Positions 6,685-14,929 of a stretch of 35,214 nucleotides of DNA are shown here, one piece after another. Both the position numbers and the translations under genes were made by a program. The notes under the pieces are model-generated. The model was not told the origin of the DNA, ran no database searches, and saw only the letters and a program-made list of their open reading frames with translations. This stretch comes from Planctomycetota bacterium (lineage in GTDB: Bacteria > Planctomycetota > Phycisphaerae > UBA1845 > Fen-1342), in the NCBI GenBank assembly GCA_018814045.1, contig JAHJAR010000282.1, positions 1 to 35,214 of the forward strand. Reading direction: 5' to 3'. Within the stretch, counting starts at the first letter, position 1. Every line of letters begins with the position of its first letter.

Positions 6685-8391
6685 GTGTCGTTGTTTGGAG
6701 CTTCATTTCAGATTGGCCGTAGCGCGCTGGCGGCGTACCAGGCGGCGATTTCGATCGTGGGCCAGAACGTCGCCAACGTCGGCAATCCCGACTACACGCG
6801 GCAGACGGGACGGCTGGCGGCCGAGGCAGGCGGGGCGCCACTGGGCGGCACCACGATGGGCGGCGGCGTGCGGCTGGCCACGCTCGAACGCCACGCCAAT
6901 GAAGCGCTCGAGCGGCGTCTGCGCATGGCCATGGCCCAGCGTGCGGGTGCGGAAGAGACCTACAATGCCCTGACCCAGATCGAGGCCCTGTACAACGAGC
7001 TGAGCGACGAAGATCTCTCCAGTGATCTGAACGAGCTGTTCAGCACCTTTGCCACATTGCAGACCGCACCCGGCGACACGAGCACGCGCAGCCTGATTCT
7101 GGCGGCGGCGGAGCGGATTTCGCGGACCATGCTGCGGCAGCGCGAGACGTTGCTGCAACAGGCCGTGGATTTGAACGACACGACCGAGACCGCGGCCCTG
7201 CGGGCCAACGCGCTCACGCAGGAGATCGGGTCGCTCAACGAGCAGATCGTGACCGAAGAGGCGGGGGGGCAGGTCGTCTCGGGGGCCTTGCGCGACCGGC
7301 GCGCGGCGTTGGTGCGCGAGTTGTCCGAGGTGATGGACGTGCTGGTGCGCGAGCAGGATAACGGTTCGCTCAACATCTACATTGGCAGCGAGCCGCTGGT
7401 TGAGTTCAACCGTTCGCGCGGCCTGACCGTACAGCGCGAGCTGAGCGGGGGCTACGAGCGGGCCAGCGTTCGCTTTGCCGACAACAACGGGTCGGTGGTG
7501 ATTCGCGACGGTCGCCTGGCCGGGTTGCTCGAGGCGCGTGATACGCACGTGGCCGGGCAGATCGAACGGCTGGACGAGCTGGCGCGAGGTTTGATCTACG
7601 AGGTAAACCGGGTGCACTCCGGTGGCCGGGGATTGGTGGGCTACACGCAAACCAGCGGTTCGTACGCTGTGCAGGACGCGCGCGCGGCCCTGAACAGCAG
7701 CGCGGCAAACCTGACGTTCCCGGTTGAGAACGGGACGTTCATCGTCAACGTGCAGGATTGCGACAGCGGGCGGACCATCACCCGACAGATCGAAGTGGAT
7801 CTGGATGGCCTCGGTACCGGCGATACCACCCTGACCAGCCTGGCTGCCGCTCTGAACGATGTGCCCGGGCTGACGGCTTCGGTTACGACTGACAGCCGTC
7901 TGCAACTGGCGACCGACTCCGGTCAGGAGCTGTGGTTCTCGGAGGATACGTCCGGGGCCCTGGCGGCTCTGGGCGTGGCCAACTTCTTCGAGGGCACCAA
8001 CGCCGCGACCATCACGGTGAAATCCGCCGTGCGTGACGATCCGCGCCTGATCGCGGCTTCGTTGACCGGCGAGCGGGGCGACGGCAACAACGCCGGGCTG
8101 CTCGCGAGCATCGCCGAGACCCAGAGCGCGCTGCTGGAGAATCAGAGCATCCAGGACTTTCACGCCTCGACGGTGAACATGCTGGCGGTGACGACCTCGG
8201 GGGCGCTGAGCCAGCACGAGGCGGCGGACGCCGTCTATAGCGGGCTGTTTGCGCAGCGCGAGGCGATCAGTGGCGTGAGCCTGGATGAGGAAGCGATCAA
8301 CCTGGCGAAGTTCGAGAAAGCCTATCAGGGCGCGACGCGCTACCTGAGTGTGGTGGACAGTCTGACCAACGAGCTGATGGCGTTGGTCTAG
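6685..8391 (+). CDS. flgK: Flagellar hook-filament junction protein FlgK
   Basis: First hook-associated protein, joining hook and filament; exported by the flagellar system with FlgN help. It has 568 residues (E. coli 547). The N-terminal D0/D1 helices carry the signature ALAAYQAAISIVGQNVANVGN (about residues 14-33) and LSSDLNELFSTFATLQTAPGD (about 110-130). The middle has an inserted beta-rich domain (about 345-450, with TLTSLAAALNDVPGLTASV, similar to flagellin-IN modules). The C-terminal helices contain SLDEEAINLAKFEKAYQGAT and RYLSVVDSLTNELM, typical of FlgK. The start is GTG at 6685 because the frame begins MSLFGASFQIGRSAL with GGG upstream. flgL follows after 70 bp. Confidence 0.95.
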   Translation: MSLFGASFQIGRSALAAYQAAISIVGQNVANVGNPDYTRQTGRLAAEAGGAPLGGTTMGGGVRLATLERHANEALERRLRMAMAQRAGAEETYNALTQIEALYNELSDEDLSSDLNELFSTFATLQTAPGDTSTRSLILAAAERISRTMLRQRETLLQQAVDLNDTTETAALRANALTQEIGSLNEQIVTEEAGGQVVSGALRDRRAALVRELSEVMDVLVREQDNGSLNIYIGSEPLVEFNRSRGLTVQRELSGGYERASVRFADNNGSVVIRDGRLAGLLEARDTHVAGQIERLDELARGLIYEVNRVHSGGRGLVGYTQTSGSYAVQDARAALNSSAANLTFPVENGTFIVNVQDCDSGRTITRQIEVDLDGLGTGDTTLTSLAAALNDVPGLTASVTTDSRLQLATDSGQELWFSEDTSGALAALGVANFFEGTNAATITVKSAVRDDPRLIAASLTGERGDGNNAGLLASIAETQSALLENQSIQDFHASTVNMLAVTTSGALSQHEAADAVYSGLFAQREAISGVSLDEEAINLAKFEKAYQGATRYLSVVDSLTNELMALV

Positions 8392-8461
8392 AAGTTGAGG
8401 AATTAACGCACGGTCCGGTGGTCGCATGGCCATCAGACCAGGGTGATTCTGGCGAAGCACT

Positions 8462-10399
8462 ATGGCAGTGAACGCGATCAATGTGGCCCGCGTGAGTCAG
8501 AACCTGCGGGCGTTCAATCTGCTGCAAACGACGCGGCAGAGCCAGGTCGGGCTGTTCCAGGTGCAGAACCAGCTTGCCACCGGGTTGCGGTTCGTCACGC
8601 CCAGTCAAGATCCCTACCGGGCCGCCGCCGTCAACACGCTGGACCAGCGCCTGGAGCTGTTGGGTCAGGTGGCGGGGAACCTGCGTGATGCGAATGCCGT
8701 GCTGGGCGTGAGCGAGGAAGCGATACAGAACGCGGTCGACCTGATGGTCGAGGCCCGCGCGCTGGCATCTGAGGCGGCCAGCGACACTATCTCCACCGAC
8801 GAGCGCAAGGCGCTGGCGGTGGTGATCGATTCGCTCATCGATCGGGCCGTCGCGGTGGGGAACGAGCGCTACCTGGACACCTACCTGTTCGCCGGGCACT
8901 ACGTCGATCAGGCACCCTTCGAGATGGTCGAGGACGGCGTGCTCTTCCGCGGGGACGGCAACCGCCTGCGCACGATCGCGGACACGGATCTGTCGCAGGA
9001 CTGGTTCACGCTCTCGGGGCCGGAGCTGTTTCAGTCGGTCTCGGAGAGGGTCCAGGGAATCGTGGATCTTGACCCGGCCGTGACCGAGCAGACGCGGATC
9101 AGCGATCTGCGCGGCACAACCGGTCAGGGCGTGCGGTTGGGACAGATTGTGGTCAGTGACGGTACCGCACAGGCGAACATCGATCTGAGCGGGGCGGCCA
9201 CGGTTGGTGACGTGATCGATCGGCTCAATGCGGAGATGCCGGCCAGCCTGGAGGCCGTGATCGATTCGCCCGGTCTGGTGGTTCGCCCGGCAGGGCTGCT
9301 GGGCGCGCCGCTGAGCATCACAATCAGTGATGTGTCCGGTGGGCAGGCCGCCCGCGATCTTGGTCTCGCCACGGATGGCGGCTCGATCGCCGGTGCGACG
9401 GCCGACCTCGATCCGATGCTTACGCCACGGACGCCGCTGAGCGCTCTGGGGGGTGGCGGCGGTCTCACGCTGAGCGGAGGCATCACGCTGCGTAATGGCG
9501 CGACTTCGGCGACGGTGCGCTTCAACGGGAGTGAGACGGTCGAAGACGTGCTGAACGAGATCAACCAGGCGGAGGTCGGCGTTTGGGCCCGGATTGCGAG
9601 CGACGGTCGGACGCTGGAGGTGGTGAGCCGCGTCTCGGGTGCGGACCTGTACATCGAAGAAGAGGGAGGGCAGACGGCGGCGTTGCTGGGGATCAGGTCG
9701 CTGCACGCCGGCACGCTGCTCGACGAACTGCGCGACGGTCGGGGAATGAACACGATTGCGGGGAACGACGTTCGGATTACAACCGCCGACGGGACGGTTG
9801 TCGAGATCGACCTGGATGAACTCGATCTGGACAGCACGACGACGCTACAGGACGTGGTCAACCTGTTCAACGCGCGTGGTGGCGGAGCGATCACGCTGGC
9901 GTTGTCCAGCCGTGGGAGCGGCCTGGTGATCACGGACAACACCGTTGGCGGAGGAAGCCTGCGTATCGATCGGGTGAACAATTCACCGGCGATCGATGGC
10001 CTGGGACTCGACGTGCCAGCGAGCGGAGACACGCTGGTGGGCCGAAACGTTAATCCGATCCGTGTGGACGGCGCCTTTACCGCCCTAATGGAGTTGCGGC
10101 AGGGGCTGCAAGAGGACGATCAGCGTGCGATCACGCAGGCCGGGGAGCGCCTGGAGGCGGCCCTGGAGCAGATGCAGGCGGTGCAGGGACGCATGGCCGC
10201 GCAGGCGCGCACGATGTCCGAACGCACGGAGCGGATCGAGAGTGAAGTGACAGCGGCGCGCATTCTGCTGAGCGAGGCGCGCGACACGGATATCGCGGAG
10301 GCGATGGTTCGCTTTCAGCAGTTGGAGACTGCCTTGCAGGCGAATCTGACAACCGCGTCGCGGACGCTGAGGCTGTCGGTGATGGATGCGCTGCTGTAG
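8462..10399 (+). CDS. flgL: Flagellar hook-filament junction protein FlgL, extended
   Basis: Second junction protein, placed between FlgK and flagellin. The N-terminal flagellin-like helices are clear (about residues 5-145: SQVGLFQVQNQLATGLRFVTPS, DPYRAA, STDERKAL, YLFAG). The C-terminal D0 helix ends AEAMVRFQQLETALQANLTTASRTLRLS (about 612-639). At 645 residues it is about twice E. coli FlgL (317). The excess, about residues 205-525, forms three related flagellin-IN-like modules: about 213-302, 326-411 and 420-517, each with a TVxDVxxxxN helix and a final LGL/LGI motif. These probably fold as surface domains around the junction. It follows flgK and is separated from fliW by 248 bp. Confidence 0.92.
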   Translation: MAVNAINVARVSQNLRAFNLLQTTRQSQVGLFQVQNQLATGLRFVTPSQDPYRAAAVNTLDQRLELLGQVAGNLRDANAVLGVSEEAIQNAVDLMVEARALASEAASDTISTDERKALAVVIDSLIDRAVAVGNERYLDTYLFAGHYVDQAPFEMVEDGVLFRGDGNRLRTIADTDLSQDWFTLSGPELFQSVSERVQGIVDLDPAVTEQTRISDLRGTTGQGVRLGQIVVSDGTAQANIDLSGAATVGDVIDRLNAEMPASLEAVIDSPGLVVRPAGLLGAPLSITISDVSGGQAARDLGLATDGGSIAGATADLDPMLTPRTPLSALGGGGGLTLSGGITLRNGATSATVRFNGSETVEDVLNEINQAEVGVWARIASDGRTLEVVSRVSGADLYIEEEGGQTAALLGIRSLHAGTLLDELRDGRGMNTIAGNDVRITTADGTVVEIDLDELDLDSTTTLQDVVNLFNARGGGAITLALSSRGSGLVITDNTVGGGSLRIDRVNNSPAIDGLGLDVPASGDTLVGRNVNPIRVDGAFTALMELRQGLQEDDQRAITQAGERLEAALEQMQAVQGRMAAQARTMSERTERIESEVTAARILLSEARDTDIAEAMVRFQQLETALQANLTTASRTLRLSVMDALL

Positions 10400-10647
10400 G
10401 CGCGGAAACTGGCCCCGGAGGGCTGGCCGAGAGTGGTGAGAGGCGCCGGTGGGTTGGCCCCACCAAGACAACGTCGCGGTCGGCACAAGTGGCTCGACCC
10501 GCCGCGACGACCGGTTGGCTCGCAGGATGCGGGCCAGGCGCCCGGAGGGCGCCGCTTGACGGACGGGCTTCGCAGGGTAGTCCGGCCGACGAAGGTCGGG
10601 ACGTTCGTGAGGCGCACCGGAGACGGCAGAGCCAAGGGAGCAACAGG
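10400..10647. other. flgL-fliW intergenic region with hairpins
   Basis: No gene is seen. Two compact inverted repeats are present: GGTGGG/CCCACC at 10448-10464 (5-base loop) and GGCGCCC/GGGCGCC at 10537-10553 (3-base loop). Neither has a T-run, so they are not classical intrinsic terminators. TGGCTCGCAGGATGC at 10516-10530 has the GG-N10-GC spacing of sigma-54 promoters but two mismatches, so it is weak. Confidence 0.35.
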
Positions 10648-11097
10648 ATGCTCATCGAAACGACGCGATTTGGACAACTGGAAGTCGACGACACGAAGCT
10701 GATCATGTTCGTGGAAGGCCTGCTTGGGTTTCCAGAGCACCGGCGCTTCGCCCTGATCCAGACCTCGCCCGACCCGGTCTTCTTCTGGCTGCAGTCGGTG
10801 GAGAATCCGGCGCTGGCGTTCGTGGTTTGCGACCCGCTGGCCTTCGTACCGGATTACACGGCACCGATCCGGGCGGATGACGTAAAGGCACTCGAGTTGC
10901 AGGACCTGAGCGACTGTCAGGTGCTGACGATTGTCAACAAGGTTGACGGTTGCCTGACGGCGAACCTGCTGGGGCCGATCGTGGTCGGTGCGCATTCGCT
11001 GCTGGCCAAGCAACTCGTGCTGTCAGACAAGCGCTACGGCACGCGGCAGCCCCTGGCGCAGCGGGACATGGCGATGGCCAGATCCCGAACCGCCTAG
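10648..11097 (+). CDS. fliW: Flagellar assembly factor FliW
   Basis: Cytoplasmic regulator that binds flagellin and CsrA. Free FliW, released when flagellin is exported, inhibits CsrA and so allows flagellin translation (established in Bacillus and Campylobacter). The protein is 149 residues, normal length, with the family blocks ETTRFGQLEVDDTKLIMFVEGL, GFPEHRRFALI, PFFWLQS-type FFWLQSVENPALAFVV (about 42-57) and a C-terminal LTANLLGPIVVGAHSLLAKQLVL (about 106-128). ATG at 10648 is set by AAGGGAG at 10634-10640; the longer open frame upstream from 10489 is not coding-like. csrA follows 213 bp downstream, the usual pairing. Confidence 0.94.
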   Translation: MLIETTRFGQLEVDDTKLIMFVEGLLGFPEHRRFALIQTSPDPVFFWLQSVENPALAFVVCDPLAFVPDYTAPIRADDVKALELQDLSDCQVLTIVNKVDGCLTANLLGPIVVGAHSLLAKQLVLSDKRYGTRQPLAQRDMAMARSRTA

Positions 11098-11118
11098 GAT
11101 TGTCCGCCGGTTGTAGAG

Positions 11119-11146
11119 TTGTGATCGAGAGGTCGGCTATTATGAT
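11119..11146 (+). promoter_or_regulatory. Candidate sigma-70-type promoter before csrA
   Basis: TTGTGA (11119-11124) and TATGAT (11141-11146) are 16 bp apart in a locally AT-rich stretch that stands out from the GC-rich surroundings. It would give a leader of about 155 bases for csrA and possibly the flagellins. No start-site data exist in the sequence, so it is only a match to consensus. Confidence 0.35.
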
Positions 11147-11310
11147 TATGGGTGTTCTACGCCCTGGAAGGTCGACAAAGGTGCGCAATGTCGGTTGCGT
11201 CGCTACCAGGCTGGCGGACCGAAAGCCATGGACTGGTCAGCTTCGGTCCCCAGCGTGTGTGTTGGTAGTGCTCGCACTGCGCATCGGCATAGCCCAGGAA
11301 GGAGCCGCGG

Positions 11311-11553
11311 ATGTTGGTGCTCTCAAGACAACGAGACGAGTCGATCATGATCGGCGACAACGTGCAGATCACGATCGTCGATATTCGGGGGGACAAGGTA
11401 CGGCTGGGAATCATCGCGCCCGCCGAGATTCCCGTACATCGCAAGGAAGTGTACGAAGCCATTCAGCGGGAGAATCGTCAGGCGGCCGACGTCACGACCG
11501 ACGATTTGGCCGAGGTAGCTACTCCGCCCCCTCCCGGTCAGAAACGACGTTAG
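11311..11553 (+). CDS. csrA: Carbon storage / translational regulator CsrA
   Basis: Small RNA-binding protein that binds GGA motifs in mRNA leaders, usually blocking the ribosome binding site. It has 80 residues: the beta-strand core [23 protein letters not shown] (about 1-23), then [24 protein letters not shown] (about 28-51), which contains the RLGI and IPVHRKEV motifs used for RNA contact. A proline-rich acidic tail follows (about 58-80), longer than the 61 residues of E. coli CsrA. ATG at 11311 has AGGAAGGAG upstream. It lies between fliW and the first flagellin, 77 bp ahead of it, which points to flagellin mRNA as the main target through the FliW switch. Confidence 0.96.
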   Translation: MLVLSRQRDESIMIGDNVQITIVDIRGDKVRLGIIAPAEIPVHRKEVYEAIQRENRQAADVTTDDLAEVATPPPPGQKRR

Positions 11554-11630
11554 AGTGGGCCGGTTGGTACGGACGAAGTTTCGCTACACCTCACCACGGA
11601 TAGCCACGAACCGTTCAAGGAGGATGGCCA

Positions 11631-13067
11631 ATGGCTCGAATCAACACGAATGTCGGGGCCGTAACCGCCCAGAGAAACCTGAATAGCTCATACCGGGCTC
11701 TTGGTTCGACGCTGGAACGCCTGAGTACCGGTCTGCGGATCAACCGCGGCAAGGATGACCCGGCCGGCCTGATCATGTCCGAGCGGCTGCGGGCCGAGGT
11801 CAGCGCCGTCGGACAGGCGATTTCCAACACCCAGCGGGCCAGCAACATCATCGCCACTACCGAAGGGGCTCTCAACGAAGTGGCCGCGTTGCTGACCGAT
11901 ATCCAGGACCTGATCGTCGAGGCGGCCAACAGCGGGGCCCTCTCGGACGACGAGATCCGGGCCAACCAGTTGCAGGTTGACTCGGCGATCGAGAGTATCA
12001 CACGCATTGCCAACACCACGACTTTCGCCGGACGCGCGCTGCTCAACGGCTCCCTCGACTACATCACCAGCGGGGTGGACACGAGCGTGGTGCAATCGCT
12101 GACGATTCACGGCGCTCAGTTCGGCACGCGCTCGTACGTCCCCGTCAATGTCGAGGTGCTCGTCTCGGCCCAGACGGCCAACCTGTACTTCGGCACTTCG
12201 GCCGTTTCACAGAGCGTTACGATCGAGTTGATGGGCAATGACGGCGTGACCACGCTCTCTTTCGTTTCCGGCACGGCCGCATCGGCCGTGGCGGCGGCGG
12301 TCAACGCCGTGAGCGACGCCACCGGCGTGGAGGCCACGCTCTCTTCGGACGCCAGCCGGGGCTTCGTCATGAGCAGCAAGGGTTACGGCAGCAAGGAGTT
12401 CGTCTCCGTCTCGACGCTGCCCGGTCCGGGCGCCGGTACCTTCACGCTCACCGACGACACCGGTGTCGCCACGCAGCGCGACGAGGGGCGCGACGCCACG
12501 GCGGTGATCAACGGTGGGCTCAGCATCGGCGATGGAAACAACCTGGTGCTGAAGACCTCGACGCTTGACCTGCAACTGGGCTTGGCCGACAGCTTCGGCT
12601 TGGGGACGACCTCGTTCGCCATCACCGAGGGTGGGGCCCTGTTTCAGGTTGGGCCGCAGGTCAACTCGAATCTCCAGATCGGCATCGGTGTGCAGTCGGT
12701 CGCCGCGTCGGGGCTGGGGAACACTGCGGTTGGCTTCTTGTCGCAGGTCTCTAGCTCTGGAGAGTATGCCCTGCCGAAAGGGAAGGCCGCCGAGGCGCAG
12801 GCGATCGTGACCGAGGCGATCAACCAGGTCTCGATCATGCGCGGTCGGCTGGGGGCGTTCGAAAAGAACACGCTCGACACAAACGTGAGCCAACTGAGTA
12901 TCACGATGGAGAACCTGATGTCGGCGGAGTCGAATATCCGCGACGCCGACTTCGCGTTCGAGACGTCCCGCCTGACACGCAACCAGATTCTGGTGCAGTC
13001 GGGCACGAGTGTGCTGGCGCTGGCCAACCAGACGCCCCAGACGGTCCTACAACTGTTGGGCGGCTAG
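11631..13067 (+). CDS. fliC: Flagellin, first copy
   Basis: Filament subunit of 478 residues. N-terminal D0/D1 is typical: MARINTNVGAVTAQRNLNSS, LERLSTGLRINRGKDDPAGL (about 28-47), then SERLRAEVSAVGQAISNTQRASN. The C-terminal D1/D0 contains IMRGRLGAFEKNTLDT (about 402-417), SAESNIRDADFAFETSRLTRNQI and the last residues QTVLQLLGG. The middle (about 145-375) is variable and includes a flagellin-IN-like module (SGTAASAVAAAVNAVSDATGV). The ribosome binding site AAGGAGG (11617-11623) is strong, runs into GGATG and so offers overlapping GGA motifs that CsrA could cover. It is paralogous to the next gene, with related but clearly diverged cores. Confidence 0.97.
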   Translation: MARINTNVGAVTAQRNLNSSYRALGSTLERLSTGLRINRGKDDPAGLIMSERLRAEVSAVGQAISNTQRASNIIATTEGALNEVAALLTDIQDLIVEAANSGALSDDEIRANQLQVDSAIESITRIANTTTFAGRALLNGSLDYITSGVDTSVVQSLTIHGAQFGTRSYVPVNVEVLVSAQTANLYFGTSAVSQSVTIELMGNDGVTTLSFVSGTAASAVAAAVNAVSDATGVEATLSSDASRGFVMSSKGYGSKEFVSVSTLPGPGAGTFTLTDDTGVATQRDEGRDATAVINGGLSIGDGNNLVLKTSTLDLQLGLADSFGLGTTSFAITEGGALFQVGPQVNSNLQIGIGVQSVAASGLGNTAVGFLSQVSSSGEYALPKGKAAEAQAIVTEAINQVSIMRGRLGAFEKNTLDTNVSQLSITMENLMSAESNIRDADFAFETSRLTRNQILVQSGTSVLALANQTPQTVLQLLGG

Positions 13068-13116
13068 CTTTTGGTCTGACCGGCGGCTAGTAACCGACCG
13101 ATAAAGGTGTCGTTGA

Positions 13117-13193
13117 GACGCCCGCCACACGGGTGGCCCACGCGAGCGCGGCTGAACCGGTCTCGCAAGGTGGGTGGCCGTGTGGTGGGCGTC
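13117..13193. repeat. Long imperfect hairpin between the two flagellin genes
   Basis: A 16-bp stem with one G-T wobble (13117-13132 against 13178-13193) is followed, after an internal loop, by CCCAC/GTGGG (13137-13141 with 13170-13174), then GCGAG/CTCGC (13142-13146 with 13162-13166) with a 3-base bulge, and a CGG/CCG tip. A short T-run (TTTT, 13197-13200) follows. It could terminate or attenuate transcription after the first flagellin or stabilise the mRNA end, so the two flagellins may be made in different amounts. Confidence 0.6.
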
Positions 13194-13373
13194 CGATTTT
13201 ACTAAAGCCACCCCCCGCTCAGGACGATGCCCCCTCTGGCACCGCAAGCCGCTCGCAGAGCGTAGCACCGGCGGCGCGGCCCGCGGTTGCGAGTGACATG
13301 GACGAAGGCAAGGCCCCTCCGGGTGAGGACCTGGTAGGGCAGGAACCGAGTCGCCCGTGGAGGCGTAGATCCG
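13194..13373. other. Leader region of the second flagellin gene
   Basis: With the hairpin before it, this makes a 306-bp stretch (13068-13373) between flagellins without a gene. ACCGATAA at about 13096-13103, just before the hairpin, resembles the -10 box of flagellar sigma-28 promoters (GCCGATAA) but has no TAAA at the right -35 distance. The leader itself holds several GGA triplets (for example near 13221, 13299 and 13328), possible CsrA contacts. Otherwise I see nothing. Confidence 0.3.
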
Positions 13374-14795
13374 ATGAGTCGCATCAACACCAACATCCCA
13401 TCGATGGTTGCCGCCCGCATCCTCAACACGCAAAACGAGCGACTGGCCACTTCGCTCCAGCGGCTGAGCACGGGCATGCGCATCAACTCCGGCAAGGACG
13501 ATCCGGCTGGCCTGATCGCCTCGGAAGCGCTGCGCAACGAGAAAGCCGCTATTCAAGCCGCGATCACGAACGTCGGCCGGGCGAACAACGTCGTCGCGGT
13601 CGCCGAAGGTGGTCTGGTTGAGATCAACAAACTCCTCACAGAACTGGAGGACCTCATTGACCGCAGTGCCAATGAGGCCGGCATCAGCGAGGACGAGCGC
13701 AATGCCAACCAGCTCGAGATGGATGCGATTCTCGACTCGATCAACCGGATTGCCAATTCGACGGAGTTCCAGGGCCGCAAGCTGCTCAGCGGCGAGTTGG
13801 CCTATAACACTTCCGGCGTGACCGGCAACTCCAACCTCTCCAACGTCACCATCAACGGCGCCAAGATCCCCTCGTCCGGGTCGCGGAGCGTTGTGGTTGA
13901 GGTGACCGGTTCCGCCCAGGTGGGCACGCTCGTCTACAGCGGTTCGGCCACCAGTAGTGGCAACGTGACGATCGAGATCACGGGTAACTATGGGGCCGAT
14001 ACGCTGAGTTTCGCCTCCGGTACCGGGATCAGCGACGTGGCTACTGCGGTCAACCAGAGCAAGGAGGTGACGGGCGTCTCGGCGCTCGCGAGCGGTAGTA
14101 ACATGTACTTCTACAGTACATCCTACGGCTCGACGCAATTCGTCTCGGTGCAGGCGATTGACGGGACCTTCACGGTCACGGGCGGTGACGCGGGCGATAC
14201 CAAGGATTACGGCTCGGACGCGACGGCCACGATCAACGGCACCTCCGCCATCACCGACGGCTTGACTGCCAGCATGCGGAACGCCTCGCTGAGCGTCGAC
14301 ATGGAGCTGAGTGCGTCGTTCGGTACGGCCATCGGCACCACGACCTTCTACATCCTGGGAGGCGGTGCCGACTTCGCCATCGCACCGGCGGTATCGCTGG
14401 GCGGCATGGAGAGCCTGGGTATCTCGTCGGTCTCGACCGGAAATCTGGGCAGCGGGAGCGTCGGGTATCTGTCCTCGCTGGCTACCGGACAGAGCAACGC
14501 GCTCACGTCCGGCAACTACTCGACGGCGCAACGCATCGTGCGCGAATCGCAGGATCTGGTTTCGAAACTGCGTGGCCGACTGGGGGCGTTCCAGAAGGAC
14601 ACGCTCGAAACAACCGCCAACAGCCTCAGGGTCACACTCGAAAACACCAGTGCGGCCGAGAGCATGATCCGCGACACGGACTTCGCCCTGGAGACCAGTA
14701 CGCTGACCAAGGCCCAGATCATGGTCCAGTCGGCCACGAACACGTTGCGGCTGGCCAACGCCCAACCGCAACAGGTGCTGGCGCTGCTCGGCTAG
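13374..14795 (+). CDS. fliC2: Flagellin, second copy
   Basis: A 473-residue filament subunit. N-terminal signature: MSRINTNIPSMVAARILNTQN, LQRLSTGMRINSGKDDPAGLI (about 28-48), IQAAITNVGRANNVVAVAEGGL. C-terminal D1/D0: LRGRLGAFQKDTLETTANSLR (about 398-418), SAESMIRDTDFALETSTLTKAQI and the end QQVLALLG. The core (about 145-370) has the same order of blocks as the first flagellin (a SGTGISDVATAVNQ module, SYGSTQFVSV, DATATINGTSAITDG), so the two arose by duplication, but identity in the core is much lower than at the ends. Upstream GGAGG at about 13359 is a usable ribosome binding site. A strong terminator follows 26 bp after the stop. Confidence 0.97.
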   Translation: MSRINTNIPSMVAARILNTQNERLATSLQRLSTGMRINSGKDDPAGLIASEALRNEKAAIQAAITNVGRANNVVAVAEGGLVEINKLLTELEDLIDRSANEAGISEDERNANQLEMDAILDSINRIANSTEFQGRKLLSGELAYNTSGVTGNSNLSNVTINGAKIPSSGSRSVVVEVTGSAQVGTLVYSGSATSSGNVTIEITGNYGADTLSFASGTGISDVATAVNQSKEVTGVSALASGSNMYFYSTSYGSTQFVSVQAIDGTFTVTGGDAGDTKDYGSDATATINGTSAITDGLTASMRNASLSVDMELSASFGTAIGTTTFYILGGGADFAIAPAVSLGGMESLGISSVSTGNLGSGSVGYLSSLATGQSNALTSGNYSTAQRIVRESQDLVSKLRGRLGAFQKDTLETTANSLRVTLENTSAAESMIRDTDFALETSTLTKAQIMVQSATNTLRLANAQPQQVLALLG

Positions 14796-14821
14796 TCCGC
14801 CGCACAATGAACTGTATTACC

Positions 14822-14862
14822 GAGGGCGCTTCGCTCTGGCGGAGCGCCCTCTTCCCTTTTTC
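14822..14862 (+). terminator. Rho-independent terminator after the flagellin genes
   Basis: GAGGGCGCT (14822-14830) pairs with AGCGCCCTC (14843-14851). The stem extends through a T-G wobble and CGC/GCG to a TCTG loop, giving about 13 base pairs, followed by TTCCCTTTTTCC. It ends the flagellar block and could also serve the convergent cls gene on the other strand. Confidence 0.85.
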
Positions 14863-14929
14863 CAGATCGAACTTGGCCCGGGCGGAGTTCTTTGAGCCGA
14901 CCGTCGCGCAGGGGAGGATGGCCGACCGC

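Noticed and set aside
6703-8481. 592-codon antisense ORF over flgK
   Set aside because: Same codon-bias shadow effect; flgK is certain on the other strand.
10516-10530. Second sigma-54-like motif before fliW
   Set aside because: Spacing is right but it has two mismatches in the conserved blocks; mentioned only within the intergenic entry.
13047-14807. 586-codon antisense ORF over the second flagellin
   Set aside because: Shadow frame with no recognisable domain.
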